Below are positions 25,565-34,012 of a DNA stretch of 64,000 nucleotides, piece by piece. The number at the start of each line of letters is the position of its first letter. The stretch's first letter is position 1. Source of the DNA: SIG440 sp045646865 (lineage in GTDB: Bacteria > Bacillota > Clostridia > Monoglobales > Monoglobaceae); the NCBI GenBank assembly GCA_045646865.1, contig JAZRLM010000019.1:88253-152252 (forward strand), read 5' to 3'. The position numbers and the translations under genes were made by a program. Under the pieces are notes generated by a model. It searched no databases and had not been told where the DNA came from. It saw only the letters and a list, made by a program, of their open reading frames with translations.

Positions 25565-26839
25565 ATGTCGGCAACAGTAAACAGAGTACTACCGGATTCG
25601 CTTGCTGAAAAGTGCGGTATAAAACCCGGTGATATAATTATCAGCATAAACGGAAAACAGGTTAATGACTATCTTGACTATATGTTTCTTTCCGCTAATG
25701 AAGAACTTAATATTGAACTGCAGAACAGAACAGTTGAACTTATTAACGAGGATTATGAGCCTTTGGGAATTGAGTTTGACACTTTGCTTATTGATGAGCC
25801 TCGTTCCTGCAGAAATAAGTGTATTTTCTGCTTTATTGACCAGTTGCCGCCCAATATGCGTGAAAGCTGTTATTTTAAGGATGATGATTACCGGCTTTCG
25901 TTTTTGCAGGGCAACTATGTAACTCTTACCAATATGAGTGACGCAGATTTAGACAGAATAATTGAATATGCAATTCCAAGAATAAATGTATCTGTCCATA
26001 CAACCAACCCCGAACTCCGTTGCAAAATGCTTAACAACCGTTTTGCAGGCAGAATTATGGAGCAGTTAAAAGGTTTTTCGGGCAGCGGTATGCAGATAAA
26101 CTGTCAGATTGTTTTGTGCCGTGACTATAACGACGGGGCAGAGCTTGACAGAACAATAAGTGATATATACTCTCTTGGAGATTCAGTTGAAAGTCTGTCA
26201 ATTGTTCCTGTGGGGCTTTCTTCTCACAGAAACGACTTGACAGAGCTTAAACCTTTTGACAAAGAATCATCAGCACAAGTTATAAAGCAGGTTTCAAAGT
26301 GGCAGAAGAAGTTTAAGGAAGAACGTGACATCAACTTTGTCTATCTTGCTGATGAATTTTATATTATGGCAGAGGAAGAAATTCCAAAACATAATGAATA
26401 TGACGGTTTCCCACAGATTGAGAACGGAGTGGGACTGTGTTCGTCACTTAACTGGGAATTTGATGATGCACTTGATATGTGCGAGGATAAAACTGTTCAA
26501 TCCGAAAAAACCGTTGTGACAGGTTATCTTGCTTATGATTTTATATGCGGACTTGTTTCACAGCTTGGCTCCGATAAAATCAGGGTCGAAAAGATAAAAA
26601 ACACCTTCTTTGGCGAAAGAATTACCGTTAGCGGTCTTGTTACCGGCGGCGATATTATAAATCAGCTAAAGGGCAAAAAAATGGGCGAATATCTGCTTAT
26701 ACCTATTTCAATGCTTAAACACGAAGAAGAAGTTTTTCTTGATAATGTAACAATTTCAGACGTCGAAAAAGAACTTGACATAAAAGTACGAATTGTTAAT
26801 AACGACGGCTTTGATTTGCTTGATGAACTTTTGATTTAA
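25565..26839 (+). CDS. DUF512 family radical SAM protein with PDZ domain
   Basis: A 424-residue protein. Residues 1-45 resemble a PDZ domain (VLPDSLAEKCGIKPGDIIISINGK). A radical-SAM-like core then begins with cysteines CRNKCIFCFIDQLP, followed by SFLQGNYVTLTNM; the DUF512 C-terminal domain makes up the rest (VTGYLAYDFICGL, FFGERITVSGLVTGGD). The family is widespread in Clostridia and its reaction is not known; it is often found near GTPase Der, which is absent here. It starts 21 bases after the ABC ATPase and so may be co-transcribed. Confidence 0.9.
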   Translation: MSATVNRVLPDSLAEKCGIKPGDIIISINGKQVNDYLDYMFLSANEELNIELQNRTVELINEDYEPLGIEFDTLLIDEPRSCRNKCIFCFIDQLPPNMRESCYFKDDDYRLSFLQGNYVTLTNMSDADLDRIIEYAIPRINVSVHTTNPELRCKMLNNRFAGRIMEQLKGFSGSGMQINCQIVLCRDYNDGAELDRTISDIYSLGDSVESLSIVPVGLSSHRNDLTELKPFDKESSAQVIKQVSKWQKKFKEERDINFVYLADEFYIMAEEEIPKHNEYDGFPQIENGVGLCSSLNWEFDDALDMCEDKTVQSEKTVVTGYLAYDFICGLVSQLGSDKIRVEKIKNTFFGERITVSGLVTGGDIINQLKGKKMGEYLLIPISMLKHEEEVFLDNVTISDVEKELDIKVRIVNNDGFDLLDELLI

Positions 26840-26845
26840 AGAGAA

Positions 26846-26871
26846 AACACCCGCTCAAATGAGCGGGTGTT
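26846..26871. terminator. Bidirectional terminator between the radical SAM gene and glucokinase
   Basis: A perfect 12-bp GC-containing stem (26846-26857 with 26860-26871), with A- and T-rich flanks on both sides. The two genes converge on it. Confidence 0.85.
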
Positions 26872-26878
26872 ATTTCGT

Positions 26879-27826
26879 TTACAGTGCATTTTTTGCCGCA
26901 AATGCTGCGCCGATAATTCCGGCATCATTATAAAGTGTTGCGGCTTCAACCTTTACAGGGGTAAAGAACTGATTAAAATCGTGTTTCTTTACATATTCGG
27001 CAATAGGCTTGATTAAATAGTCGCCTTCCTTGCTGATACCGCCGCCGATAACCAGCTTTTCAGGCTGGAAGATATTTACCATTGCAACAACGCCGCCTGC
27101 AACGTATTCTATGTACTTTTTAACAACTTCCTGAGCAACCTTGTCGCCTTGTTTTGCTGCATCAAAGGCTGTTCTGCCATTTACTGTGCCACGTTTATCT
27201 GCAATCGCTTTCATTAGGCTTTCGGGGTGTTTTTCGATTGCTACTTTGGTCTGCTGAACAAGTGCAGTAACCGATGCATATGCTTCCCAACAGCCGCGAT
27301 TACCGCAGCCGCATCTGATTCCGTTGTGAACAAGGGGAATGTGCCCGATTTCAACGCCTGCACCGTTGGAGCCGCGGAAAATCTGACCGTCAAGTATAAT
27401 TCCGCCGCCAACGCCGGTGCCTAATGTAACTGCAACAAACACCTTGGAGTTTTCACCGTTAACTGCATATTCGCCCAATGCTGCTGCATTAGCATCATTT
27501 TCAAGAGCAACGGGAATATTATAGTATTTCTGTATTTCCTTAGCAAGAGGAAGCTTGCAGAAAGAAGGGATGTTTGCGGTATATAGAACCTCGCCAGTTT
27601 CATTGTCAACAGCACTGGGGCACCCGATACCGATGCCTTTAACATCATTCATTGTATAGCCTGCTTTTGCAACAACCTTTTCAGAAACCGTAATCATATC
27701 CTTAACAATCTCTGTATATTCACGGTCTGCAAGGGTTGGGGTTGAATCCTGAGCAAGAATCCTGCCGCTTTCATCAACAAGACCAACCGCAATATTTGTA
27801 CCGCCTAAATCAATTCCTATATACAT
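26879..27826 (-). CDS. ROK family glucokinase
   Basis: A 315-residue sugar kinase that phosphorylates glucose with ATP. It has the phosphate-binding DLGGTNIAVGLVDE at the N-terminus, the ENDANAAALGE catalytic segment, TLGTGVGGGII, and the ROK zinc motif CGCGNRGCWEAYAS. Its GAGGTGA ribosome binding site is clear. Transcription diverges from lactate dehydrogenase, giving a fermentation-related gene pair. Confidence 0.92.
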   Translation of the reverse strand: MYIGIDLGGTNIAVGLVDESGRILAQDSTPTLADREYTEIVKDMITVSEKVVAKAGYTMNDVKGIGIGCPSAVDNETGEVLYTANIPSFCKLPLAKEIQKYYNIPVALENDANAAALGEYAVNGENSKVFVAVTLGTGVGGGIILDGQIFRGSNGAGVEIGHIPLVHNGIRCGCGNRGCWEAYASVTALVQQTKVAIEKHPESLMKAIADKRGTVNGRTAFDAAKQGDKVAQEVVKKYIEYVAGGVVAMVNIFQPEKLVIGGGISKEGDYLIKPIAEYVKKHDFNQFFTPVKVEAATLYNDAGIIGAAFAAKNAL

Positions 27827-27856
27827 AAAAATTCACCTCACTAAATGTATATAATA

Positions 27857-27885
27857 ATTATACTATATTGATTTAGAAATGTAAA
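27857..27885 (-). promoter_or_regulatory. Sigma-A promoter of glucokinase
   Basis: On the minus strand: TTTACA, 17 bases, TATAAT. Confidence 0.7.
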
Positions 27886-27966
27886 CAATAAAATTATAAA
27901 TATTTGTATATATTTTGTAAACATACAAAAAATAAATTTAAAATAAAAGACAGGAGGAATACTTGG

Positions 27967-28914
27967 ATGTTTAAGGGTAAAATTACGGTAGTAGGCGCAG
28001 GTGCAGTAGGCTCAACAACAGCATATACCTTGATGCTTAGCGGATTGGTGTCGGAAATTGTTCTTATCGACATCAACAAGAATAAGGCAGAAGGAGATGC
28101 TTTGGATATGAACCATGGTATCAGCTTTGTAAGCCCTGTAAAAATAATTGCAGGGGATTATCAGGATATAAAAGGCTCAGATATGGTTATTATTACAGCA
28201 GGCGCAAGCCAGGAGCCGGGGGAAAGACGTACCGATCTTTTGAAACGAAATGCAAAAATTATGGAAAATATTGTCGAGAACGTTCTTAAATACTGTCACG
28301 ACGATACCATTATGCTAATGGTAACCAATCCGGTAGATATACTGACATATGTAACCTATAAAATATCAGGATTTTCAAAAAATCACGTTATCGGTTCAGG
28401 AACAGTTCTTGATACTGCAAGACTTAAATATCTGCTTGGTGAATATACAAACGTTGATGTGCGAAATGTCCACACCTATATAATCGGTGAACACGGCGAC
28501 TCGGAGGTTGCAGCATGGAGCAGAACATCAGTTGCCGGTATGAATATTAGGGAATTTTGTTCCTGCAGCGGTGTTTGTGATGCTGAGGAGCTGTCTAACA
28601 AGCATTTTCACGAAACAGTAAAAAACTCTGCATACGGAATAATCGAGAAAAAGGGCGCAACTTATTATGCAATTGCATTATCCGTTAAACGAATTGTTGA
28701 AAGTATAATAGGAAACGAAAAATCAATTTTAACGGTATCCAGCCTTCTTGACGGCGAATACGGAATAGACGACATCTGCTTGTCGGTGCCCACGATTGTA
28801 TCAGGCGAAGGCGCTGAAAAGGTTTTGCAGATAGGATTTAATGACGAAGAACTACAAGGACTTCGGGATTCTGCAAAAAAGCTTAAAGACCTTGCAAAGG
28901 AAATCGGATATTAA
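27967..28914 (+). CDS. ldh: L-lactate dehydrogenase
   Basis: A 315-residue NAD-dependent enzyme that reduces pyruvate to lactate. The nucleotide-binding GAGAVGSTTAYTLM is at the N-terminus. The substrate and catalytic residues are in TGASQEPGERR-type loop (ITAGASQEPGERR), VTNPVDILTYV and IGEHGDSEVAAWS (catalytic His). ATG follows an AGGAGG site about 10 bases upstream. No allosteric fructose-bisphosphate site was assessed. It ends at a bidirectional terminator. Confidence 0.93.
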   Translation: MFKGKITVVGAGAVGSTTAYTLMLSGLVSEIVLIDINKNKAEGDALDMNHGISFVSPVKIIAGDYQDIKGSDMVIITAGASQEPGERRTDLLKRNAKIMENIVENVLKYCHDDTIMLMVTNPVDILTYVTYKISGFSKNHVIGSGTVLDTARLKYLLGEYTNVDVRNVHTYIIGEHGDSEVAAWSRTSVAGMNIREFCSCSGVCDAEELSNKHFHETVKNSAYGIIEKKGATYYAIALSVKRIVESIIGNEKSILTVSSLLDGEYGIDDICLSVPTIVSGEGAEKVLQIGFNDEELQGLRDSAKKLKDLAKEIGY

Positions 28915-28944
28915 AAAACGGTAGAAACCAATCTACCGTTTTTT
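28913..28944. terminator. Bidirectional terminator between ldh and the DUF1836 gene
   Basis: A perfect 12-bp stem with six A:T pairs at the base, giving T tracts in both directions. Confidence 0.92.
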
Positions 28945-28946
28945 AT

Positions 28947-29507
28947 TTACTCTTTATCAAGATGTGTTATTTTCTCGGCAAGCAGTTTAAAAAGGTTGGC
29001 CGATACAGATACCTGCATAATAAGGTCATTCATTCTGTCCTGATTGTTGCCTTCAAGGGTGAAAATAGGGTCTGCAACCGCGCGTGTCTGGCTGAAAACA
29101 TAATTAAATGCCGTATGCTGATTTTTTACAAAAGAGTCATAAGTTTTCCTGACTTCATCTGTATCAAGACCAACGGGAATAATCTGTTGAATAGTTGACA
29201 TATCAAGGGTTTGCTTTAATGTACATACAATCAAAAGATATGCAAGATGAATTTTTGAATACTTTTTCTTGTTTGGTGCAGGAATAATACCCAGTTTCAC
29301 ATAGTTATTTATCATAGCAGGAGTAACAGGACGATTAAATTCCATTGTGGAGCTGTGTACATCGAGATACTTTGTCACAACCGAGACAACCTGATCCATA
29401 TATAAGTCAATATCAGGCAGCATGTCCCATGACGGAAGAGAATAGCTTGTCAAAACCTGCTCAATTTCTGTAAATGCAGATATAAGTTGTTCTTTTTTTA
29501 CATACAT
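28947..29507 (-). CDS. DUF1836 protein, probable DNA-binding regulator
   Basis: A 186-residue protein matching the DUF1836 family of Firmicutes. The N-terminal half contains a MerR-like winged-helix pattern (MINNYVKLGIIPAPNKKKYS, then HLAYLLIV), typical of the family. The rest is helical. No ligand domain is recognised. It is transcribed away from an acyl-CoA synthetase gene whose promoter has a large palindrome, so it is a candidate regulator of that gene, but this is inference from position. Confidence 0.85.
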   Translation of the reverse strand: MYVKKEQLISAFTEIEQVLTSYSLPSWDMLPDIDLYMDQVVSVVTKYLDVHSSTMEFNRPVTPAMINNYVKLGIIPAPNKKKYSKIHLAYLLIVCTLKQTLDMSTIQQIIPVGLDTDEVRKTYDSFVKNQHTAFNYVFSQTRAVADPIFTLEGNNQDRMNDLIMQVSVSANLFKLLAEKITHLDKE

Positions 29508-29576
29508 ACAAAAACCAACTTTCCTTTGTAATTGATTTAATTATATATCATATTAAAAAAAAATTCAAGATATTTC

Positions 29577-29605
29577 TTGACAAAGTTTCCTTAATATGTT
29601 AATCT
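29577..29605 (+). promoter_or_regulatory. Candidate promoter of the acyl-CoA synthetase gene
   Basis: TTGACA, 17 bases, then TAATCT as a poor -10 box. The weak -10 fits a regulated promoter overlapped by an operator. Confidence 0.55.
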
Positions 29606-29626
29606 AGTATTGCAAACTAGATTAAC
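29598..29626. promoter_or_regulatory. Palindromic operator before the acyl-CoA synthetase gene
   Basis: A perfect 11-bp inverted repeat (29598-29608 with 29616-29626) with a 7-base centre, overlapping the -10 box and the start of transcription. The size fits a dimeric TetR/MerR-like or fatty-acid regulator site. Confidence 0.65.
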
Positions 29627-29651
29627 AAGAGTTTGAAATTGGAGGTTAATT

Positions 29652-31238
29652 ATGTATAAAAAATATTTACATCTGAGAGAGATGATTGAAACATGCGCTG
29701 TTAAGTATAAAAACAACGTTGCGTTTAAGATAAAGAAAAGAGACGAGAATAAAAAGGTTTATTATGACGAAATAACTTATTCAAGATTTGCAAACGAGGT
29801 AGAGTACCTTGCCCGTGCATTTATGGTAAAGGGTTTGGCAGGTAAACGAATTGCTGTTATAGGCAAAAACAGTTACGAATGGATTGCAGTGTTTCTTGCG
29901 GCGGTTTCTGCAGGAGGCGTAATAGTACCCCTTGACAGAGGACTTCTGGATTATGAAATTGAAGACCAGCTTAATCGTTCTGAGGCAGAGGCTATTTTCT
30001 ATGGTGGTGAGTTTAAAAACAGAGTAGGAAATTATGATATATTTAAAGTGTGCACCGAGGATGAAGAATTTCAGGATTTACTTAAATTGGGCAAATCAGC
30101 TGATAATAAGGCTGAATATAATGCAATTGAAATAAATACACACAGAATGTCGGTTTTGCTTTTCACTTCTGGAACCACATCAGCATCCAAGGCAGTTATG
30201 CTGTCGCAGAATAATCTGACAGCTAATATTTACAGTATGAGTCTTTGGGAAAAATTCTATGAAACTGATGTAAATATGGCATTATTGCCGCTTCATCACA
30301 CATTTGGCATGGTGCAGACAATGTTGTTCCTTTCGATGGGTATGTGTAATGTGTTTTGCGAAGGCTTAAGAATCGCAAAGTGCCTGAATGAATACGGTGT
30401 AACAATTTTTGTTGGTGTTCCCAGAATTATTGAGGAAATGATGCTTGCCGTAAACAGAAAAATTGAAGCGCAGGGCAAGACAAAAGTTATAAAAATAGCT
30501 CTTAAAGTGTCAAACGCATTAAGAAAATTGGGCATTGATATTCGCAGAAAATTATTTAAGCAGATTCTGGACGGAATGGGAGGTAGACTTCGCCTTATTA
30601 TTATAGGTGCGGCAGCAGCATCGCCTGATGTTCTTGACTTTTTCAATAGTATCGGTGTTCTGTCCATACAAGGATATGGCTTAACTGAAACATCTCCTGT
30701 ACTTACTGCCGAGAATGATGACCATATGCGCAAGGGTTCGGTTGGTCCTGCAATTCCCGGCGTTGAAATCAGAATTGACAATCCCGGAGAAAACGGTATC
30801 GGTGAAATCGTTGCCCGTGGCGAAAATATTATGCTTGGATATTATAACGAGCCTGAAAAAACCGCAGAAATCATTAAGGACGGTTGGCTTTATACCGGTG
30901 ATATGGGTATAAAGGATAAGGACGGTTTCATATTTATCTGCGGAAGAAAGAAGAATGTTATTGTTCTTTCCAACGGTAAAAATGTATTCCCCGAGGAAAT
31001 CGAAACACTTGTAAACCTTTCACCTGCAATAAAAGAATGTATTGTATATGCCGAAGGCGACGATATCTGCTGCAAAATTGTTGCTGATGAACAGTTTGAA
31101 GGTAACAGAGAAGAGGTAATAGCAGAGCATATTTCATCTGTTAATTCTCAGTTGATAAGATATAAGCAAATCAACAGATATACCGTTCAGGAAGTCGAAA
31201 TGGCAAAAACAACAACAGGTAAAATTAAAAGGTATTAA
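29652..31238 (+). CDS. AMP-binding long-chain acyl-CoA/acyl-ACP synthetase-like protein
   Basis: A 528-residue adenylate-forming enzyme. The P-loop-like LLFTSGTTSASKAVMLS is near residue 172, followed by the GYGLTETSPV motif, the YTGDMGIKDKDGF hinge region and a C-terminal TTTGKIKRY with the catalytic lysine of the family. It activates a carboxylic acid, probably a fatty acid, with ATP. The ATG follows TTGGAGG. Downstream is only a hairpin, so it is monocistronic. Confidence 0.9.
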   Translation: MYKKYLHLREMIETCAVKYKNNVAFKIKKRDENKKVYYDEITYSRFANEVEYLARAFMVKGLAGKRIAVIGKNSYEWIAVFLAAVSAGGVIVPLDRGLLDYEIEDQLNRSEAEAIFYGGEFKNRVGNYDIFKVCTEDEEFQDLLKLGKSADNKAEYNAIEINTHRMSVLLFTSGTTSASKAVMLSQNNLTANIYSMSLWEKFYETDVNMALLPLHHTFGMVQTMLFLSMGMCNVFCEGLRIAKCLNEYGVTIFVGVPRIIEEMMLAVNRKIEAQGKTKVIKIALKVSNALRKLGIDIRRKLFKQILDGMGGRLRLIIIGAAAASPDVLDFFNSIGVLSIQGYGLTETSPVLTAENDDHMRKGSVGPAIPGVEIRIDNPGENGIGEIVARGENIMLGYYNEPEKTAEIIKDGWLYTGDMGIKDKDGFIFICGRKKNVIVLSNGKNVFPEEIETLVNLSPAIKECIVYAEGDDICCKIVADEQFEGNREEVIAEHISSVNSQLIRYKQINRYTVQEVEMAKTTTGKIKRY

Positions 31239-31248
31239 AAATGTTAAA

Positions 31249-31275
31249 AACCGTCAGTTTTAATGAACTGACGGT
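31249..31275. terminator. Terminator between acyl-CoA synthetase and the convergent recombinase
   Basis: An 11-bp perfect stem (31249-31259 with 31265-31275). The better T tract is on the minus strand (TTTTTAACATTTTT), so it mainly serves the recombinase gene. Confidence 0.75.
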
Positions 31276-31317
31276 TAAAATATAAACATTAGTTTACATA
31301 ATATTATTATTGTAATT

Positions 31318-32292
31318 TTATTCTGGTTTTTCTTTTTTGATGGAAGAGAGGGGGTTGGATGAAACTGCTTCTCTTAGCTGGTCATTGCTGACATGGGTAT
31401 AAATTTCGGTTGTGGTTAACTGTTCGTGGCCTAGAATTTCCTGAAGAGCTCTTATATTAACACCAGACTGATACATAAGAGTTGCAGCTGTGTGCCTTAA
31501 CTTATGAGTGGTGTATTTGTGAGGGTCAAGACCAAGTTTTTTAACGTTCATTTCAACAAGATGCTGAACTGTGCGTCTACTGATTCGTTTGTTTCTTGAT
31601 GACAAAAACAGTGCATTTTTATCGGATGCTGTGGCCGGCTGATTGTTACGAACTGTCATATATGCCGAAATTGCATCTCTGCATGCTTCATTAAGGTAAA
31701 TAGTGCGTTCTTTGTTGCCTTTGCCAACAACGGTGAGTTTATCACCTTGTATATCTGTTATATTGATGCCAATAAGCTCTGCCAGACGCATACCGCAGTT
31801 AAGAAATAACGTTATAATACAATAATCTCTTAATGCGTTTTTTCCTTCAATGCCACCAAGCAAATCAATACTGTCTTCAAGTGTAAGGTGAGCCGGCAGA
31901 TGTTTTCTGAGTTTAATGGTTTCTAAGTCTGTAGTAGGATTATTTTCAAGTATGTTTGATTTGCATAAATATTTAAAATATGAACGCAGGGATGCAATTT
32001 TTCGTGCACGGGATGTTGGTGAATTATCACGAACACGGTTAAGAAAATTTATATATTCATAAATGAAATATAAATCAACTGATTTTATATAAGATAAATC
32101 AACAGTTGAAATATCTATTGAATCAAAATTAGTATCATCAGAAAGTTTGTCAAATTTTATTTTTATAAATCTGTAAAAAGCACGTAAATCAAAATAATAG
32201 TTTTCAGCAGTATTTGCGGATTGACCTTTGATATTTTCTATATATAATAAAAAGGAAATTAACGGTTCCGGCGCATCAGCATACTTTTTCAT
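31318..32292 (-). CDS. Tyrosine recombinase, XerC/XerD type
   Basis: A 324-residue site-specific recombinase. The N-terminal SAM-like DNA-binding region is followed by the catalytic domain with Arg in LNCGMRLAELIGI, Lys in VVGKGNKERTIYL, HKLRH, then LGHEQLTTTEIYTHV carrying the His and the nucleophilic Tyr. The size and context (single gene, no phage neighbours) fit a chromosome-dimer-resolving Xer protein or a relative rather than a phage integrase, but dif was not searched. Its leader carries a 13-bp palindrome. Confidence 0.85.
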   Translation of the reverse strand: MKKYADAPEPLISFLLYIENIKGQSANTAENYYFDLRAFYRFIKIKFDKLSDDTNFDSIDISTVDLSYIKSVDLYFIYEYINFLNRVRDNSPTSRARKIASLRSYFKYLCKSNILENNPTTDLETIKLRKHLPAHLTLEDSIDLLGGIEGKNALRDYCIITLFLNCGMRLAELIGINITDIQGDKLTVVGKGNKERTIYLNEACRDAISAYMTVRNNQPATASDKNALFLSSRNKRISRRTVQHLVEMNVKKLGLDPHKYTTHKLRHTAATLMYQSGVNIRALQEILGHEQLTTTEIYTHVSNDQLREAVSSNPLSSIKKEKPE

Positions 32293-32308
32293 AAATTATC
32301 CTCCTTCT

Positions 32309-32338
32309 AATTGCACATAATTTTTATTATGTGCAATT
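32309..32338 (-). promoter_or_regulatory. Palindrome in the leader of the recombinase gene
   Basis: A perfect 13-bp inverted repeat (32309-32321 with 32326-32338) with a four-base centre lies between the promoter and the ribosome binding site. It could be an operator or a transcript hairpin. Confidence 0.6.
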
Positions 32339-32350
32339 GTCTATATTGAA

Positions 32351-32379
32351 ATTATACCACACCTTTTCACAGAAATCAA
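32351..32379 (-). promoter_or_regulatory. Sigma-A promoter of the recombinase gene
   Basis: On the minus strand: TTGATT, 17 bases, TATAAT. Confidence 0.7.
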
Positions 32380-32389
32380 TACCTTTTTA

Positions 32390-32427
32390 AAAAATAAAGC
32401 CCAACTTATCCGAAGATTTGTTGAGCC
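32390..32427 (-). terminator. Terminator after ytxC
   Basis: On the minus strand a 7-bp stem (GCTCAAC with GTTGGGC, one G-U pair) precedes TTTATTTTTTAAA. Confidence 0.65.
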
Positions 32428-32439
32428 ATCTATATTTTG

Positions 32440-33288
32440 TTAATCTTTGTCACACAGTTCGCATCCGCAGCATACAGAAAACCTGTCTTTAAATATACCT
32501 TGGATTGTTTTTGCAATATTATGATTTTCGTGTTTTACTGAACTATGCCATATAATTCTCTTTGGTGCCAATGTGATTAAAATACTCACCAACATATCTT
32601 CGTATGTCAGAAAATTTTCTATTGGATTGTGAGCAGTTGTTTTTTCTGTATCAATCCTTATTTTTGTTTTTGTAAAGTCATAAAACATAAATTCGCCGTC
32701 GGATTTGCGTCTGATATGCAACAAATCAATCATTGGCTGACATTGGTTAATATACTCGCTTAATAGATTGATAAATTCTTCATATTCCTTTTCGATATAA
32801 TATTCTTCTGCAGCATCATACAACAGATTATATAACTCTTGCCTGTATTCCGATAATCTGAATCGAACAAAACCCTCTATTTGTATTACTTTTTCTGATT
32901 TCAAATAATTTGTTATTTTTTTAACAATATATGCTTTGTTATAAAAGTATCTTATAAAATCTGTTTGTTTTGTTATTGAGGACAATATTTGTTGCTTGTC
33001 AAATTCATTATCAACAAAATCAGATTGCAAAATTTCAGCTATAATTTCAGGTTCATAGAAGTGCAGAATCCAATCACTTAAAAGCTCTGCAATATACTCT
33101 TTTTTTAGCCTTTTTTGACTTATTATGTTAAGAATATATCGATTATTTTTTCCATGTACTTCTTCAACTATAAAATAATCAATACCGCAATCTGCAGATT
33201 TGACTATTTTATCTATAACAACTCCTAAATTTATTCCGGATGATATCTCGATAGAGTCCGACAAGGGATTATCCCCTCCTTCTTTCAT
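32440..33288 (-). CDS. ytxC: YtxC-like putative sporulation protein
   Basis: A 282-residue protein that fits the YtxC family, found in endospore formers and of unknown biochemical role. Family-like features are the long amphipathic middle (IEGFVRFRLSEYR), YIEKEYEEFINLL, a QPMIDLLHI segment and a late PKRIIWHS. The C-terminus has a cysteine cluster (CCGCELC), unusual and possibly metal-binding. There is no signal peptide. It starts 15 bases downstream of the preceding gene and belongs to the uvrC unit. Confidence 0.75.
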   Translation of the reverse strand: MKEGGDNPLSDSIEISSGINLGVVIDKIVKSADCGIDYFIVEEVHGKNNRYILNIISQKRLKKEYIAELLSDWILHFYEPEIIAEILQSDFVDNEFDKQQILSSITKQTDFIRYFYNKAYIVKKITNYLKSEKVIQIEGFVRFRLSEYRQELYNLLYDAAEEYYIEKEYEEFINLLSEYINQCQPMIDLLHIRRKSDGEFMFYDFTKTKIRIDTEKTTAHNPIENFLTYEDMLVSILITLAPKRIIWHSSVKHENHNIAKTIQGIFKDRFSVCCGCELCDKD

Positions 33289-33303
33289 CCGACAAAATCA
33301 AAA

Positions 33304-34008
33304 TCAGTCACCAAAAAATAAAATACTTCCAAAATCTTCAGGTTTAGTTTGCAATAAACAAATTATGTCAACTTTCTTGTCGCTTATAAATTTTTTTATA
33401 TCATTGTAACAAGAACATTTTGATAAATCACCGCAAAAAGCAAGTTTGTTTTGCTCAATAAAACCTGATGCTCCACCAATAAAACCGTTGTCAAAATATT
33501 TCAATTTTACCTCACCTGAAGGTATTTTCAGAACATCAAGCCCCTCATCGACTAACTTTCTGAACAAGCCTTCATCCTCTGTTATAACCGAGTTGTCATC
33601 AACCACACAAAGATTGCACTTTGTATATCCCTGCTTTACATTTATAAACTTAAACCCGAGTTCTGTATATATTTTTTTGATAACAGAATCTGTATATGCC
33701 AGATTTCCTATAACTTTTTTACCCACTTTTGCTACATTATATGCACAATCGCCCGGATATGTGCTGTCAGGGTCTTTTTCACCTTTGTATAATATAATAT
33801 GTTCGGGCAAAACATTTCTGTAATAGTTATATGCTGACGGCACAACTACAGCACAATTGTTTGTTATAAAGTGTATCTGCATATCAGGGTGAGTATTTAC
33901 AGGTTTATATATAAAATCAAGGTCATATGATTTATAGTACTTTATTTTGTGCATATCAAGAGCATTAAACAACTCTGTATCTGCATTTTTATCAACAATA
34001 ACTGCCAT
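33304..34008 (-). CDS. Conserved hypothetical protein, DUF6873-like
   Basis: A 234-residue protein whose pattern (NNCAVVVPSAYNYY, YPGDCAYNVAKVGKKVIGN, GYTKCNLCVVDDNSVITED, NGFIGGASGFI) recalls the amidinotransferase-like DUF6873 family of Clostridia. The characteristic catalytic residues of true amidinotransferases were not verified. The frame extends to 34065, but the ATG at 34008 has a ribosome-binding AGGA and avoids overlapping uvrC. The gene follows uvrC after only 4 bases, so it is coupled to DNA-repair expression. Function unknown. Confidence 0.7.
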   Translation of the reverse strand: MAVIVDKNADTELFNALDMHKIKYYKSYDLDFIYKPVNTHPDMQIHFITNNCAVVVPSAYNYYRNVLPEHIILYKGEKDPDSTYPGDCAYNVAKVGKKVIGNLAYTDSVIKKIYTELGFKFINVKQGYTKCNLCVVDDNSVITEDEGLFRKLVDEGLDVLKIPSGEVKLKYFDNGFIGGASGFIEQNKLAFCGDLSKCSCYNDIKKFISDKKVDIICLLQTKPEDFGSILFFGD

Positions 34009-34012
34009 AATA

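Noticed and set aside
27881..27966. Rex-type redox operator before ldh
   Set aside because: TTGTAT...ATACAA words occur, but they do not form the TTGTTAA-N4-TTAACAA palindrome.
31318..32292. Phage or genomic-island integrase marking a mobile island
   Set aside because: The neighbours on both sides are housekeeping genes and no attachment repeats or phage genes are seen.
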